Shown here: piece by piece, positions 11,376 through 22,279 of the stretch
Layout: each line of letters opens with the position of its first letter
Numbering within the stretch: the first letter of the stretch is position 1
Assembly (NCBI GenBank): GCA_036924085.1
Contig: JAVGWX010000019.1
Location: forward strand, 5,845,641 to 5,909,640
Length of the DNA: 64,000 nucleotides
Reading direction: 5' to 3'
From: Ariolimax columbianus
Taxonomy: Eukaryota > Mollusca > Gastropoda > Stylommatophora > Arionidae
Notes under the pieces: model-generated
Databases searched by the model: none
What the model was told of the DNA's origin: nothing
The model's input: the letters and a program-made list of their open reading frames with translations, nothing else
Position numbers and translations under genes: made by a program

Positions 11376-11789
11376 TCTAGAATAGAAGCTAGGGCATGGT
11401 GTGGGCATGACGCCTCATATATATGTGTTCAAAAATTACTCTCAGATGACCAGAAAGAGGAAATCAACGTACGCACCAGTTACCTGTAAAACCACCAAAT
11501 TCACAAAATTTCGATTTCTGTGACTTTTTTATTCCCAAAAATAAAATACTACTTGAAATAAAACATATTTCAGGGTGCTGACAATTATACTACATAATGT
11601 GGACGCTGTACACTATTTCCGAACATACATTCAGTCTTCGAGCAGTGAAAACAATGATTTGCTATGGGTGTTGCTACGACAGGAGACTACTTAGAACTTG
11701 TAAGACAACAGACTTACAAATCTCTAACTGTTGTATTTTGTTTTGTAAACAAATCTAGTTCGTATACTTTTTTACCACGCCTCATAGAA
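11376..11789. other. No feature seen
   Basis: Sequence between the I-group and Jockey relics. Nothing recognisable. Confidence 0.3.
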
Positions 11790-13450
11790 TATTGACTTAC
11801 TTTCCATGCCTGTCAACCTCACATAGTCTTCGACTAAAATCACCCACTGTCAGTGCTCTTTCATTTGCCACCATCAGTGCCTCCATTGTACAAGATTGCT
11901 GCCTCCTGGGGCATATAACCAGGTGTTCCGGGTCCTTGACGACCATACATTCACAACATCCATTGTCTGCAATTCCCACTTTGTCAGGTTAGACCCAGAT
12001 CTTGACACACCTGTTCTTACCCTGTTCATACATCGCCACGTAATATATGCAAAAGCATGTCCTTCTGCAAGTTTCTTCTCTATCATTTAACAATGTTCAT
12101 CATTCTTGTGGCGCAGTTTCTCTCGGGGCTCTTTTCTAGGGACTGTACGGTCCGGAGACACATTCTCCTTGATTTCAGTAGTTTTCTTTCTGCAGTTTGT
12201 TGAACAAGCGTGTATCTGGTCACATGATTGCTTTTGTCTCTCTCTCAACTTCAGATGTAACAAGCCTTCTACTATCCAGACGAGCGATACCAGCGAATGC
12301 ATACAATGTCTCCATTAGTTTCGATTTAAGGCATCCTGTTACAATTTGGCCTGTCTCATTTTTGCCACAACGACCAGTGTTGTGTATGTAGATGCATTCC
12401 GTACTGGTGCTTCATACTCTGTCGCTGAGTGACATAGTGCAATGTTTGATGTGCGGAGTTGGGGATGCTCCCCATGTAGTGTCTGACAGATTGCAAATTA
12501 TGTTTTTTTGCACTGACATGTTTTTTGCCGCATTGCAATTTGACATGTGCGATAATCTGCAGTCCATTACAATGCCTAAATGATTGGGTGTATCGTTATG
12601 TTCAAGGACACGTCTGCACCATTTAATATGACGTTGTCGTCTTGTTCCTCGCAGCATGCAACCATTCTGTCTAGAGGTTGTATAAGTCCGAGCTCCACTT
12701 CCTCGAAACGTTTTCCCTGTCCAGTTATTGTTGTGGCATCTGTGTATATGAACGGTCTTGTTCCTGGGCTAACTGATTGATTATTCGTGTATACATTGAA
12801 TAGCATAGGGGTCTGGACATTTCCATGTGCAAGACCAATATTATGGTTGCACCATTTATAGTTTTTATTTTTTAAAGTCACATAGACAATTCTTTTTTTT
12901 AGATATCATTTGGTTAGGCGTCAGTCCCCAGTGACTTTATATGTTTATGTCAGCAGTAGTTGATGGTTTACTGTGCTAGTAGGTCAACAAAAGAAACCCC
13001 TGTAACTTGCCTTAGCTCGTACCCATCATCGATGTGTTGTGAGAGGTTAAGCATCCGTCCACAACACGATTTGTTGGGCCTAAAACATTCCTGTTTTGGG
13101 AAAAATAGATCTTCAATAGGGCCTGAGATTCTACCTATTTTTTTTCAGAATACTTTGTATAGGTGACGTAACACCGAGACAGGTCTGACATGTTTGGCTT
13201 CTGTTCACGTTTTCCCACGACTCTAGCTTTTTTCCAGTTCTTTGGTATACGTAGGATTACTCTGCATACATTCATTGGATTTAGTATCTATTCTTTGGTT
13301 TTGAGGTCAACATGTCTGATTTGCTCTGACCTCAATTCATCCATTCTTGTCGCTTAATGATGTGCATTTGATTGATTGAGTCTTCGAATTTTCGTTCTTT
13401 TATAAATGTCGCTAATAACTGACTGATCACATTCAAGTAGCGCCAATTGT
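11790..13450 (-). mobile_element. Jockey-type LINE relic (RT to C-terminus)
   Basis: On the - strand: NIGLAHGNVQTPMLFNVYTN and IYTDATTITGQG (12576-12881), then VMDCRLSHMSNCNAAKNMS (12412-12657), then RCMNRVRTGVSRSGSN and CCECMVVKDPEHLVICPRRQ (11797-12086). The YADD motif of the active relative (47130) has become YTDA, so the catalytic pair is lost. The PEHLVICP knuckle is the same as the one tandemly repeated at 61250-61500. RT finger sequence can be followed weakly to 13450. Confidence 0.7.
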
Positions 13451-13679
13451 AGATATCCTCATGATGTATGCACACGATGTCTGTGTTACTGTTTGTTCCC
13501 AAGACAGTATCACCGCTAAAGCCACCATGGTATGTAACTCTGATTCATTCTTTGCTATCTAGATAGTGTCCCTACAATATTCTGTAGCTGTGATTCAGTC
13601 TATTCTTATCAAACAGTATTATCAGCAAATAACACCTTATATGTTTCTTTGAGGGCCTTCCACCTCGATAGATCAGCGA
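13451..13679. other. No feature seen
   Basis: Short stretch between relics. It may belong to an old LINE, but no motif could be placed. Confidence 0.25.
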
Positions 13680-13805
13680 GAATAGATGGACTAAACATGG
13701 GAGCGTCTACCTCCCGGATACATCAGTGAGGAGGAGATGGACTAAACATTGGAGGGTCTACCTCCAGGATATATAAATGAAGAGCAGATGGACTAAACAT
13801 TCTGA
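13680..13805. repeat. Short tandem repeat, about 52-bp unit, 2-3 copies
   Basis: gatggactaaacat recurs at 13685, 13736 and 13788, with tctacctcc(c/a)ggata between. The periods are 51 and 52 bp. Confidence 0.7.
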
Positions 13806-14130
13806 AAAAAGCGATACCCAGACATTCCTGGATATCTTTGTGCCAATGTTTTCTTGGTCTATCCCTTCCTCTTTTTTCCTGGTACAATACCTTCTGTCAT
13901 TGTTCACTCAAAACTAGTGTGTCTCTTGATGTGACGAAAGTATTTACATTTTCTTGCCAAAATCGGATTAATAAACCAGTTATCCTCTTTGTTCAACTAT
14001 TGCCCTGTGTCAATATTTGTCTTTTTATCTGTCCAGAGCATTCTGATGATCTGTATGTAACATTTTGGCTCGACGGATTTGATCCTTTGTCCTGAAGTTG
14101 TGGTAATCGCCCATGTCCCCGCAGTCATTT
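13806..14130 (-). mobile_element. RTE-type LINE 3' end
   Basis: The - strand reads a KKR-G-KK-W-KDIQECLG series near 13810-13880, matching the usual RTE tail GKRGRGRPRKxW. Upstream of it on the same strand are weak matches to the tail domain. It is probably the end of the element whose RT and endonuclease lie at 14900-15780. Confidence 0.5.
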
Positions 14131-14552
14131 GCTGCACATATAAAATACGGGTATTCAAAACTATCACTTTTGTCAGACTCTTCCCATTCTCTATCTTCTT
14201 ACCTCACTCTGTTTCATTTGACTCTGTCCCACAGTCACACCCTTGCACAACTTTCACACGCGCCTTCGTGGTAAAGCCCTTCCATTGCACTTTGGTTGGG
14301 CTAGCTTCTGAGGGCGCACAAACCTAGCATAGGTACATACAGATGCACACATGCATCCAAGCACTGGTTTATGCGTCCTGATATCGCCCAATTCACTACG
14401 GTCTGGGGTGGAAAATGGCGCGCCTCCGCCAGTAGAAACTAGTGAGGAGAACATCTAAGCAAAACAAAAAAAAATCACTTTTGTCGTTTTGTTGGTACTC
14501 TGCCATAATTTCGTCAGGATGTCCAGACTCTACATTGCCACGGGTAGTCTTC
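14131..14552. other. Unassigned insert between RTE segments
   Basis: A GC-richer block (14230-14450) with cgcgcc words at both ends (about 14259 and 14418) and a cacacatgcatcc core. It has no coding similarity that I recognise. It may be a non-autonomous repeat inserted in the RTE copy. Confidence 0.3.
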
Positions 14553-14899
14553 TCATGTCTTTCTTATGTCTCATGTCTTTCTTATGTCTCATGTCTTTCT
14601 TATGTCTCATGTCTTTCTTATGTCTCATGTCTTTCTTATGTCTTTCTTATGTCTCATGTCTTTCTTATGTCTCATGTCTTTCTTATGTCTTTCTTATGTC
14701 TCATGTCTTTCTTATGTCTCATGTCTTTCTTATGTCTCATGTCTTTCTTATGTCTCATGTCTTTCTTATGTCTCATGTCTTTCTTATGTCTCATGTCTTT
14801 CTTATGTCTCATGTCTTTCTTATGTCTCATGTCTTTCTTATGTCTCATGTCTTTCTTATGTCTCATGTCTTTCTTATGTCTCATGTCTTTCTTATGTCT
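14553..14899. repeat. 18-bp minisatellite, about 19 units
   Basis: The unit is tcatgtctttcttatgtc, almost perfect throughout. In two places an extra 11-bp partial unit (tttcttatgtc) is inserted, shifting register. All long frames across it are repeat artefacts. On the - strand its edge is continuous with an RTE reading frame (see 14900-15780), so the array expanded inside a LINE. Confidence 0.95.
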
Positions 14900-15780
14900 G
14901 ATTTTGAGTCATCATTGTTATCAATGTTGGAGCCCAGATATTCACAATTCGTGACCTAATTTAATTCTTCACCACCCACTGTAAATTTATGTTGACATCA
15001 TGTTTTGACTGTAGTTATTATCTTTGTTTTGTTTGTTGTTATAAACAGGTCTACTGTGTCAATATACGGCTGACATTAGCTGCTTTAGACTGTCTGCGCT
15101 TCTTGATACTATCTGCGTATCGTAACTCTGGAATCTTGTAACCACCAATCGTAGATGAATGAAACCGCTCAATGTTCTCATCGCCTTTAAGATTTCTCAT
15201 TATAACTTCCGCAGACAAGTTGCATTGACATGGTGAGAAGATACATCACTGTCTTACTCCCTTGTGTACTGCAAACCAATCTGATGTTTGACCAGATACT
15301 CGGACAGCGCTTGTTAATCTTGGTATAGTGCTTCAATTAGGTGGATAATATGCACATATTATGATGGTTTATCGAAGGTCTTTGTGTAATCAATGAAACA
15401 CGTGGACATGTCTATATTACAGTATTTACATTTTGTGTATATATTTTTCAATTTGAATATGTGAACTCTGGTCCCTCTGTATTTTCTAAAACCTACTATG
15501 ACATCTTGAATTTCAGATTCAAAGTTTTTCTCTATTCTTCGCAATAGGATCCACAAGAGTATCTTACTAGCGTTGCTGATTAGTGCGCTAGTCTATGACT
15601 GTTTCTCCTGATGAGCTGAAACAGTGCCCTTGACCGGACCATCTGTGTTCAGAGACATCCAGAACATCTATCACGGTTCTCTTCATCTCTTTTCCAATCA
15701 TAAACAACTTGCTCTGGTATAAGATTCTGACGTTCCAGGTGGCTATTCTTAGATTTGATTTTAGTCCCATTTCAGAATTG
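14900..15780 (-). mobile_element. RTE-type LINE relic (endonuclease start, RT pieces)
   Basis: On the - strand: IATWNVRILYQSKLFMIGKE (15700-15755, endonuclease N-terminus), then a deletion, then IQDVIVGFRKYRGTR and CFIDYTKTFDK (15365-15520, RT motif A), ending with frame-shifted sequence around 14925-14990 equivalent to VGGEELN, YLGS and ID. The last LINE residues abut the 18-bp minisatellite. Stops and a large internal deletion are present. Confidence 0.65.
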
Positions 15781-17646
15781 TATTCTTTAATGCAGTCGGG
15801 CTTTATACCGACATCTCTTTAGGGGTATAGGACATACTTGTGTAATATATAGTACCTCGCGTTGAGAGGCAGACACAAATGTGATGGTCAGGATCCTATC
15901 TGGTTGTCCCACTTCTGTCTAGTTCACATACGGCTCTTAGAGCCTGCTTGTGTACTGCAGCGCCACCCTCCACTGGCCGGTCAAACTACGTGAGAGAAAC
16001 GGCAAGAAGAGGAATCTATCCCTGTTTGATGCTGGAAACCATGCAGCTGATCTATATTGTAAACATGATCGTATGCCCTGTTGGTAAACACTGCTAAGTA
16101 TTTTCTCTGCTGCTCCCATGTGGTTCCACTTAGTTTTCTCAGGATTGTTAACTTCCTTCTGACTTTTCATGCTGCCTTTCTGACTTGTGTCCAAATAAGG
16201 CTTTCATTAAATGTATCTCCGAGGTAGGTGTGTTATTTATCTTTTCTTAGTAGCTCTCAAGCTATCTTGATGTCTCCTGCTTTTTGTTTTGGAGAGAGTG
16301 TGAAGAGCCTAGTGCTGCATTTATCTATGTGGATGCTAAGATATGATGGACTCTTACTGAGGCCCAACATACATTGAATATCTGTAGCAGTTTTGACTTC
16401 CCTGCTTATCCCAAGTTCTTAATCATTTCGTTTGACACCCAGTCAGCCCGTGACGACTTTCTAATTTTTAATGTTGATATTGCTAGCTCCAGTTCTCTTA
16501 TAATGAATGGAGTATAGTGTCTCTGATATAGTTTCATCACTTGTAACATTTTGTTGCTTGTCTCTGATCTCCTGCTGTTTCTCTGAACTAACTTCAATGT
16601 AATTTTCTTAAGCAAAGACATCTGAAAGTGATCAGCTGCCTGTTTACCTGTGATGATGTCCCCATCTGTATTCAGTGCAACCCGTGTGTTTCTCCCTATA
16701 CCTTCGTCATTTACTTGTTTTACCAACTTCCATATTTTCCTTGTGTCCTTTTCAAAGTGCAAGGACGCTGTTTTCTCCTACCAGCTTTTCCTCCTGGTTT
16801 GCAGCTTAGCCCTTTGGAATTTAGTTTTGATATGTTGACAATTTTGCTGGCGATTTTGAATTGGGCTAGTTCTCTGCTTGCTTTCGAGAAGTTTCCACTT
16901 CATTGTGTAGTTTCTCTAGTTCATTGGTCCAGTAAGGTTTAGACTTTTTCGCGCCCCTCTAGATATTGTTTCACGGGCAGCCTGTAGTACGTGTCTGCTG
17001 AACTCGTCAACTACCTAATCTATATCTCTGTTTACATTTAGATCTATAACTAGTGTGCTGGTACGATGCTGGTACATTTCCAGTCTGCCTTTCTGTAGTT
17101 CTACCTTGGTAGTGTGCTTCTCTCCCTGACATATTCATTTTCAACAGTTAGAAAAACTAGCCTGTGATCACTGGCCCCCAGTTGTTTCTCAACAACGCGT
17201 GAGTTGTTCCACTTCATATTTGCTGAATGTAGTGCTAGATCTAGTGTGGAGGTAGTATGCCATACTCTCCAGTAGAAGGACTGGTTCACTGATCAGGATA
17301 AGTCCATTGGCATCCTGCTTTATAATTCATCTCCTCTCTTGTCCAATTGATCGTAGCCACAGCATTGTGATTGGATGTTGTAATCTCCACACACATTTTT
17401 TTAAATTAGTGATTCTATCCAGTAGCAGAGGTTGGTCACTCGGGGCAGTAGTCATTTAATAGGTGAAATTCTGTATTTTCTGTTTTTAGTTAATGCACCT
17501 ATTATTCTGCCCCCTCTGTGTATGCTAAATCTGTCTTGCACTGATAATATTCCTCATCAGTGTTATTATTCCACCCTTTCGTCTTTCTTTTCGGTCCACT
17601 CGATAGCACTGATACCCTCGAATTGTGAATAATGGGTCGTTGTTTA

Positions 17647-17735
17647 GATGTATCTCTTGCTTGCGGCACACATTGACTTGCTCTTTGTTTTGATGTATCT
17701 CTTTCTTGCGGCACACATTTACTAATACAGTTCAA
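17647..17735. repeat. 45-bp tandem duplication inside the LINE endonuclease
   Basis: gatgtatctct(t/t)gcttgcggcacacatt-like sequence occurs from 17647 and again from 17692 (period 45). It duplicates the LINE codons around the endonuclease glutamate motif: KKEIHQNKEQVNVC followed by RKQEIHLNN. Confidence 0.75.
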
Positions 17736-18102
17736 GTTCTAGTTTTTTGCTATACCCATATATTTTGCTATTGACTCCTTCCGAATTCCAGTGCATTATT
17801 GTCAGTGGTCTTTGCTTTTTCCTGTTTAGTTCTGTTTGGCCAATAGCTCTTGTCTCGTGCTTCCTGGCTCCACAAGGCAACCGAGAAAGACCTACACTAA
17901 CTAAGGTTGGACCTTCGAGGGGGCCCAGCACTGCACATGCCTGGTTGTCCATCACAGGCCGAGTGTCATAGCGTGTTGTTAATATAGACATACTCCCATA
18001 TGCGTGACAACATGATTGCTGTAGTGCACCTCTTGGCTAGTTGCATCCGTCATCAGCATCTTAAGGTTGCTTGGGCAGAATGTGGTCTTGCTCGAAAGGG
18101 TG

Positions 18103-18202
18103 TGATGATTGTGAAGATTGTGAGGATTGTGATGATTGTGGTGATTGTGAAGATTGTGATGATTGTGGTGATTGTGGTGATTGTGAAGATTGTGATGATT
18201 AC
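18103..18202. repeat. 9-bp tandem repeat, about 11 units
   Basis: Unit gattgtgaa or gattgtggt or gattgtgat. In one - strand frame it encodes serine-glutamine repeats (SSQ and SPQ) within the ORF1 end of the I-group LINE. Confidence 0.85.
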
Positions 18203-18700
18203 TATATTGTGGACATGGACCCGTTTTTTGAAAATCCCCGAAGGGAGGCAGCCTAGGATCGTCACGTCCTGCCATAAACGAAACATATATATGTGAGTCG
18301 GGTATCTCCTTACTCCCTTTGGTATTCGCGTCTCCTCTGCAGTAATGGTACGCCTAGCATTCCCCGCCACCTCAGAGGTGGTCATAAAGAGGAAGAGGCA
18401 AACTTTGGGCTAGCCTGCATTTCTTCGACCTCCATTTGGATGACTGGTAGAAGACAAAAGTAAAGAAATTGTCCAGAATGAATTTAACTCATGAAGTGGG
18501 GGTGGGGGGTGGATTGATTCAGCCCAGAGCGTGTACCACTTGCCGGTGGGTTCTGCAGCTCCACCTAAAGGAATCCACCTTCTCCTCGGCCTCTTAGTCT
18601 GGCCCCTCTCCAAGGACATGTCCGGTTTGGGTGACCCTAACTCTCTCTGGCATAGCTCCATTAATCATTGGACGCGCATGCTCTCCAACCCCGTCAATGT

Positions 18701-19794
18701 AGACCTACATATGGAGAGACGTTCACCTTCAAGATTATCTACTGAATTATGAGGATATTGAAGCCATACACCGACTATATAGATTGACTTTACGTTAGAG
18801 GGAGTTATGACAATCCCAGTAGCAGATACACGCATTTTTTATTATTAAGTGTTCTATTTCCTTGAAGTTTGTCTCTATTAAGCTCATTTCTGTGTCGTCG
18901 TGCCAACCTATTGCTATCCTTCAAAATCCATCATTCTTAAATTGACACTATGCACTGGAGACATTTATGTCAGAGCATGATTAATGTAGCTGCTTGCACG
19001 ATGACTTGTATTTGTTATGTGTGATCAGAGTTGTCCTTCTCCTGGAAGAGCTGCCTGCCAGAGTAATGAATATTACCTATCTGGTATGTTAATCAGTTTT
19101 CTCTGATATCCTACCCACCTTGCGTTATGGTAACACTATCAACAGAGGTCGTGTGAATTTCCATTTAGCTTATCAGGAACACATGCATATTTCATTGATA
19201 ATCTATGAATCCTAACTGTCCCTTTGCTTTGTATCAGTTATAATTTATATTTACCAAACAACAGTCAACTTTTAACCATTAATGATAGAAAATCAAGGGC
19301 TAATTTAGTCCATAGTAGCCGTTACAAGGGCACCTCACACTCTCTTCCTATTTAGCAGTTCAATAATTTATTATATATTTAATAGTTGTTATTTGGCTAG
19401 ATTGTGCTACATTTTTGATATTTCTTTGTATATATGTAACCAGTCATGCTATGTCAAAACGTTGTGTATATGTCCTATTCATTTGCAAAACTAATGTCAG
19501 TTCTTTAATGTACTTTGTCTTTACTTTAAAATTATGTCTGTATAAAAAAGTAGTGTTTATAATTGTAAATTGAGCTATCGAAGCTTTATAGATTTTCTAA
19601 ATATATTTATAGATTAGAGATAATACATTATATTTTGGACATTACTTACGTGTGGCAGTTAACCACTTTGTTACATCTTTGAGCGAATAAATGGTTGCAG
19701 TACAGACTACTGTGAAAGAAGATAAAACCAAACCATAAGAAACGCGACATATTTCTGATGTTCTTTTATCTCTCAGTCTTAGTCAAACTGTACT
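18701..19794. other. AT-rich stretch, no gene seen
   Basis: Probably intronic or intergenic sequence upstream of the Ig-like exon. No open frame with a recognisable motif or splice border was found. Confidence 0.3.
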
Positions 19795-20150
19795 TTTGCA
19801 GGGGCCGATGCCTTTGTGCAGTTCAAAGTTCTGGTATGAGCTGGATGTGGTTGTGGGAAGGATTTCCTGCCTAACATTCTAGGCGCAAACATCTTATCAA
19901 TCTGCTGCGTTGAGACAAGTTCCGCAGAGGGTGGTTAACCAATTTGCGAGTCTGTAATAATAGACTCAAATCCTAGAACAAAGTAGACTCACATCAGTTA
20001 AGGAGCCATTTATGCTATCCTTAACAAACCAACTAGCCATGTCAGTGTTTTGCCATGTCACACAACTAGTCGCCTCTTACGACATGCTCTGTGGGGCAGT
20101 GGTACTATTCTTGTCCTTGTTATATACAAATGCCCCGGCAGACTTCTCCG
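19795..20150. repeat. Candidate dispersed repeat with a cgcctcttacgacatgc core
   Basis: A moderately GC-rich island in AT-rich surroundings, including ccaatttgcgagtctg, aaggagcc and gtcgcctcttacgacatgc followed by tgtggggcagtgg. I have an uncertain memory of this core from molluscan genomic repeats. The block ends near 20150, where homology of the neighbouring intron to the inverted copy begins. No second copy is seen in this window. Confidence 0.35.
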
Positions 20151-20264
20151 ACCACCTTTTTATGTAGCAGTATCAATAATTTGTTAAATATTATAGAGCC
20201 TCATTTATAAATCTAAATAAGCGTGATAATGTGACTGTATGTTCTCCTCCATATCTCTGATCAG

Positions 20265-20564
20265 GTGCGAATGATGCAACTTTGGAGCTAAAAGTCAATG
20301 GTGCCCTGGCTGTAGAGAAAAATGGTTCTTGTGGCACCAGTTTTCTGGCAAATGCAGAAAACGCCATCGAGTTGTGCTGTTCTAGTACAGCCAAACCTTG
20401 TTATCCCACACTTACTATAAATGGGACTGTTGTTGCTCAAAAACAGACACCGTGTGTTACATTTATCGGATATTATAAAATTGGCACAGTGAATTTGACA
20501 AAATCATTTTCACTCTGCTCTTTGAATAAAACCATCACATGCAGCACCTGTATGATAGAAGCAG
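20265..20564 (+). CDS. Ig-like, cysteine-rich ectodomain exon of a surface protein
   Basis: A 300-bp exon, open throughout, preceded by tctctgatcag and followed by gtaagc. Both borders are phase 1 (the exon begins with the last two bases of a codon and ends with the first base of the next), as usual for extracellular domain exons. The 99 full codons include eight cysteines: SC, LCC, PCYP, PCV, LCS and TCSTC. Three N-glycosylation sequons (NGT, NLT, NKT) are present. The spacing AIELCCSS, then YPTLTINGT, then NKTITCSTC resembles the B-to-F strand cysteine pair of an Ig fold with extra cysteines. The Ig assignment is inference; the family is not recognised. A decayed paralogue on the opposite strand at 2693-2981 keeps the same protein pattern, which supports past coding selection. 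Upstream exons with the signal peptide must lie outside the window. Confidence 0.7.
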
Positions 20565-22275
20565 GTAAGCTGGTTTGCTACTGTCTGTTTCTAATAATTA
20601 TCATTTAGAGCATAAGATTATGTGGGTTATTGCACAAATGAGGTGAATTATATGTTTAAAACATGATGAACATTAGATTATATATTTGTGATGACGAGTC
20701 ACGTTTGCGTTGAAATTAAACTGTTTCATTTATCAAGATCAAATTCAGTATCCAGAAAGCATAATTAGTATCGACATCCTTATTAATCATTAACTTTACC
20801 ACTAACTTTTTTTTTGGTGCTAGTGTGCGTGCCAGCTGCTAAGTGTTTTTACATTTAAAAAACAAATTCTGGTAAAAATTCACATCCCATTGTAACTAGT
20901 GATGCATGTTTTAATTCACGAGAAGATATGGACAATTTACAGTTAAAATATTGTGACATTTATTATTTTCTCTAAAACTATTTTATTCGTTTTTTCTTTG
21001 TATCATGTCAACCAGACGTTGCCAATATAATTATATCACCAACATATCCCTAAACTACAGCAGCTGGTACATTTTTGTTTAGGTTAAGTAACCATTGTTC
21101 TGAAGTTGGTTCGATATTTTCATGAAATGCACACTGCCATTGTAGCTTTTAAGCTAGCTAATATACATGATTGTCTCTATGATTGTATCATATTTTTCGT
21201 GATTGTCTCTATAATGTTATCCGAACTATTTACATTTTCTAAGAGAGAAACATATCGACCAAGATTATTAGTTGAGACAAACTGGTAACATCCATTTCAA
21301 CTATTTATGTAACGTAACTTAAAACTCAATCTCGTTTTTGCTGCTGATTTTAATGTTTTTGTCTTGAGAACTGTGTTTTAACTAAGACTACATTAAATTG
21401 GACATAAGATCAGGTCAATACTCGCCACATGATCACCATAGTAATACATTATATTATCGGAACTGAACATTTATAGGTGTAAAATCAAATTTCAAATGGG
21501 AAATATGAAAACAATAAGTCTAACAGAACAACTTTAAAATATTTTACATTATGTACAACAATGTAGCGTAGATTTATTTTTTTAACATTTTTTTAGTTTT
21601 TGAAAAACATTAATATCGTATGTGTATTAGAAGTAATTAAAACCAAATTATTTATGCTGCTGTATTTTAATCGATACCCTGAAGAACTCTTTAAGCATTT
21701 TAGTGACTGGTAATTATTGGTAGGCATTTTTTATTTTGGCAAAGTAGGAACAATGACACTTAGAATTTAATTAAAACCATTTTAATCCTGGATAATTTCT
21801 CTAATTTGTGACTTTCAATCCGAGTCATGTACTTCCATTGTACGTCAAAGTTTTATTCAAAAATGAAAGGATTAAAACTGAACACATATATAATCAAAAC
21901 ATTGCAATACACAAAATGAATCTATGAAATAAAAGACATGATATATTAATATTGATCTTTATATGGTTTCAATGAGGAAGTAGCAATTGGAGAAACTACT
22001 TTGACTGGCACAAATAATATGACATGTGTGTTTTAAGACATGTGTGCCAGTCAAAGTCTGAATCGGTCCTGTTGAATATCCACGGAGTAATCAAGGTGCG
22101 GGATCATAACGCTGTTGAAATAATAAATCATGTATTGGTTCTAGAAACTGAACTACCTTAATGATAAATGATTGGATTTTCAAACATCGCAACTTTTGTA
22201 AATGTTAAACTATCGAACATATATTTACAGTTAAACACCAATTACGCATGCGCGGACAACACCAGCATGATATCA
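20565..22275 (+). other. Intron after the Ig-like exon (first part)
   Basis: AT-rich, starting gtaagc. Segment 20870-21020 has an inverted paralogue at 1690-1850, and 21370-21780 has a direct paralogue at 1-360. No further exon was recognised. Confidence 0.55.
21370..21780. repeat. Duplicated intron segment, partner of 1-360
   Basis: Collinear by eye with window bases 1-360, including aactgtgttttaact, acatgatcacc, acagaacaactttaaaatattttacat, aaccaaattatt and ttggcaaagtagg. Confidence 0.6.
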
Positions 22276-22279
22276 TCAT

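Larger units (their letters stand above)
15930..18700 (-). mobile_element. I-group LINE relic with ORF1 end, endonuclease and RT
   Basis: Read 5' to 3' on the - strand: a 5' region (18300-18700), ORF1 end with a cysteine word (RCFVCGR in a broken frame) and an SQ-rich tract (about 18103-18202), then LTIMHWNSEGVNSKIYGY (17780-17830, endonuclease start), KQEIHLNNDPLFTIRGYQCY and RKERRKGGIITL (17540-17660), LGASDHRLVFLTVE (17140-17190, the SDH endonuclease motif), then NDEGIGRNTRVALNTDGD and LELAISTLKIRKSSRADWVS (16406-16762), and a thumb with GAAEKILSSVYQQGIRSCL (15937-16194). RT motifs A to C are missing between 16200 and 16400. The QETHL endonuclease motif reads QEIHL. Confidence 0.7.

Noticed and set aside
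14442..14959. Long + strand frames of 111-170 residues with MSHVFL or LCLMSF repeats
   Set aside because: They are translations of the 18-bp minisatellite in all frames, not a repeat protein.
18000..18296. Frames rich in VIVKIVMIV, DCEDCDD or HNHHN
   Set aside because: Low-complexity readings of the 9-bp repeat in different frames. Only the SQ frame is consistent with the surrounding LINE.
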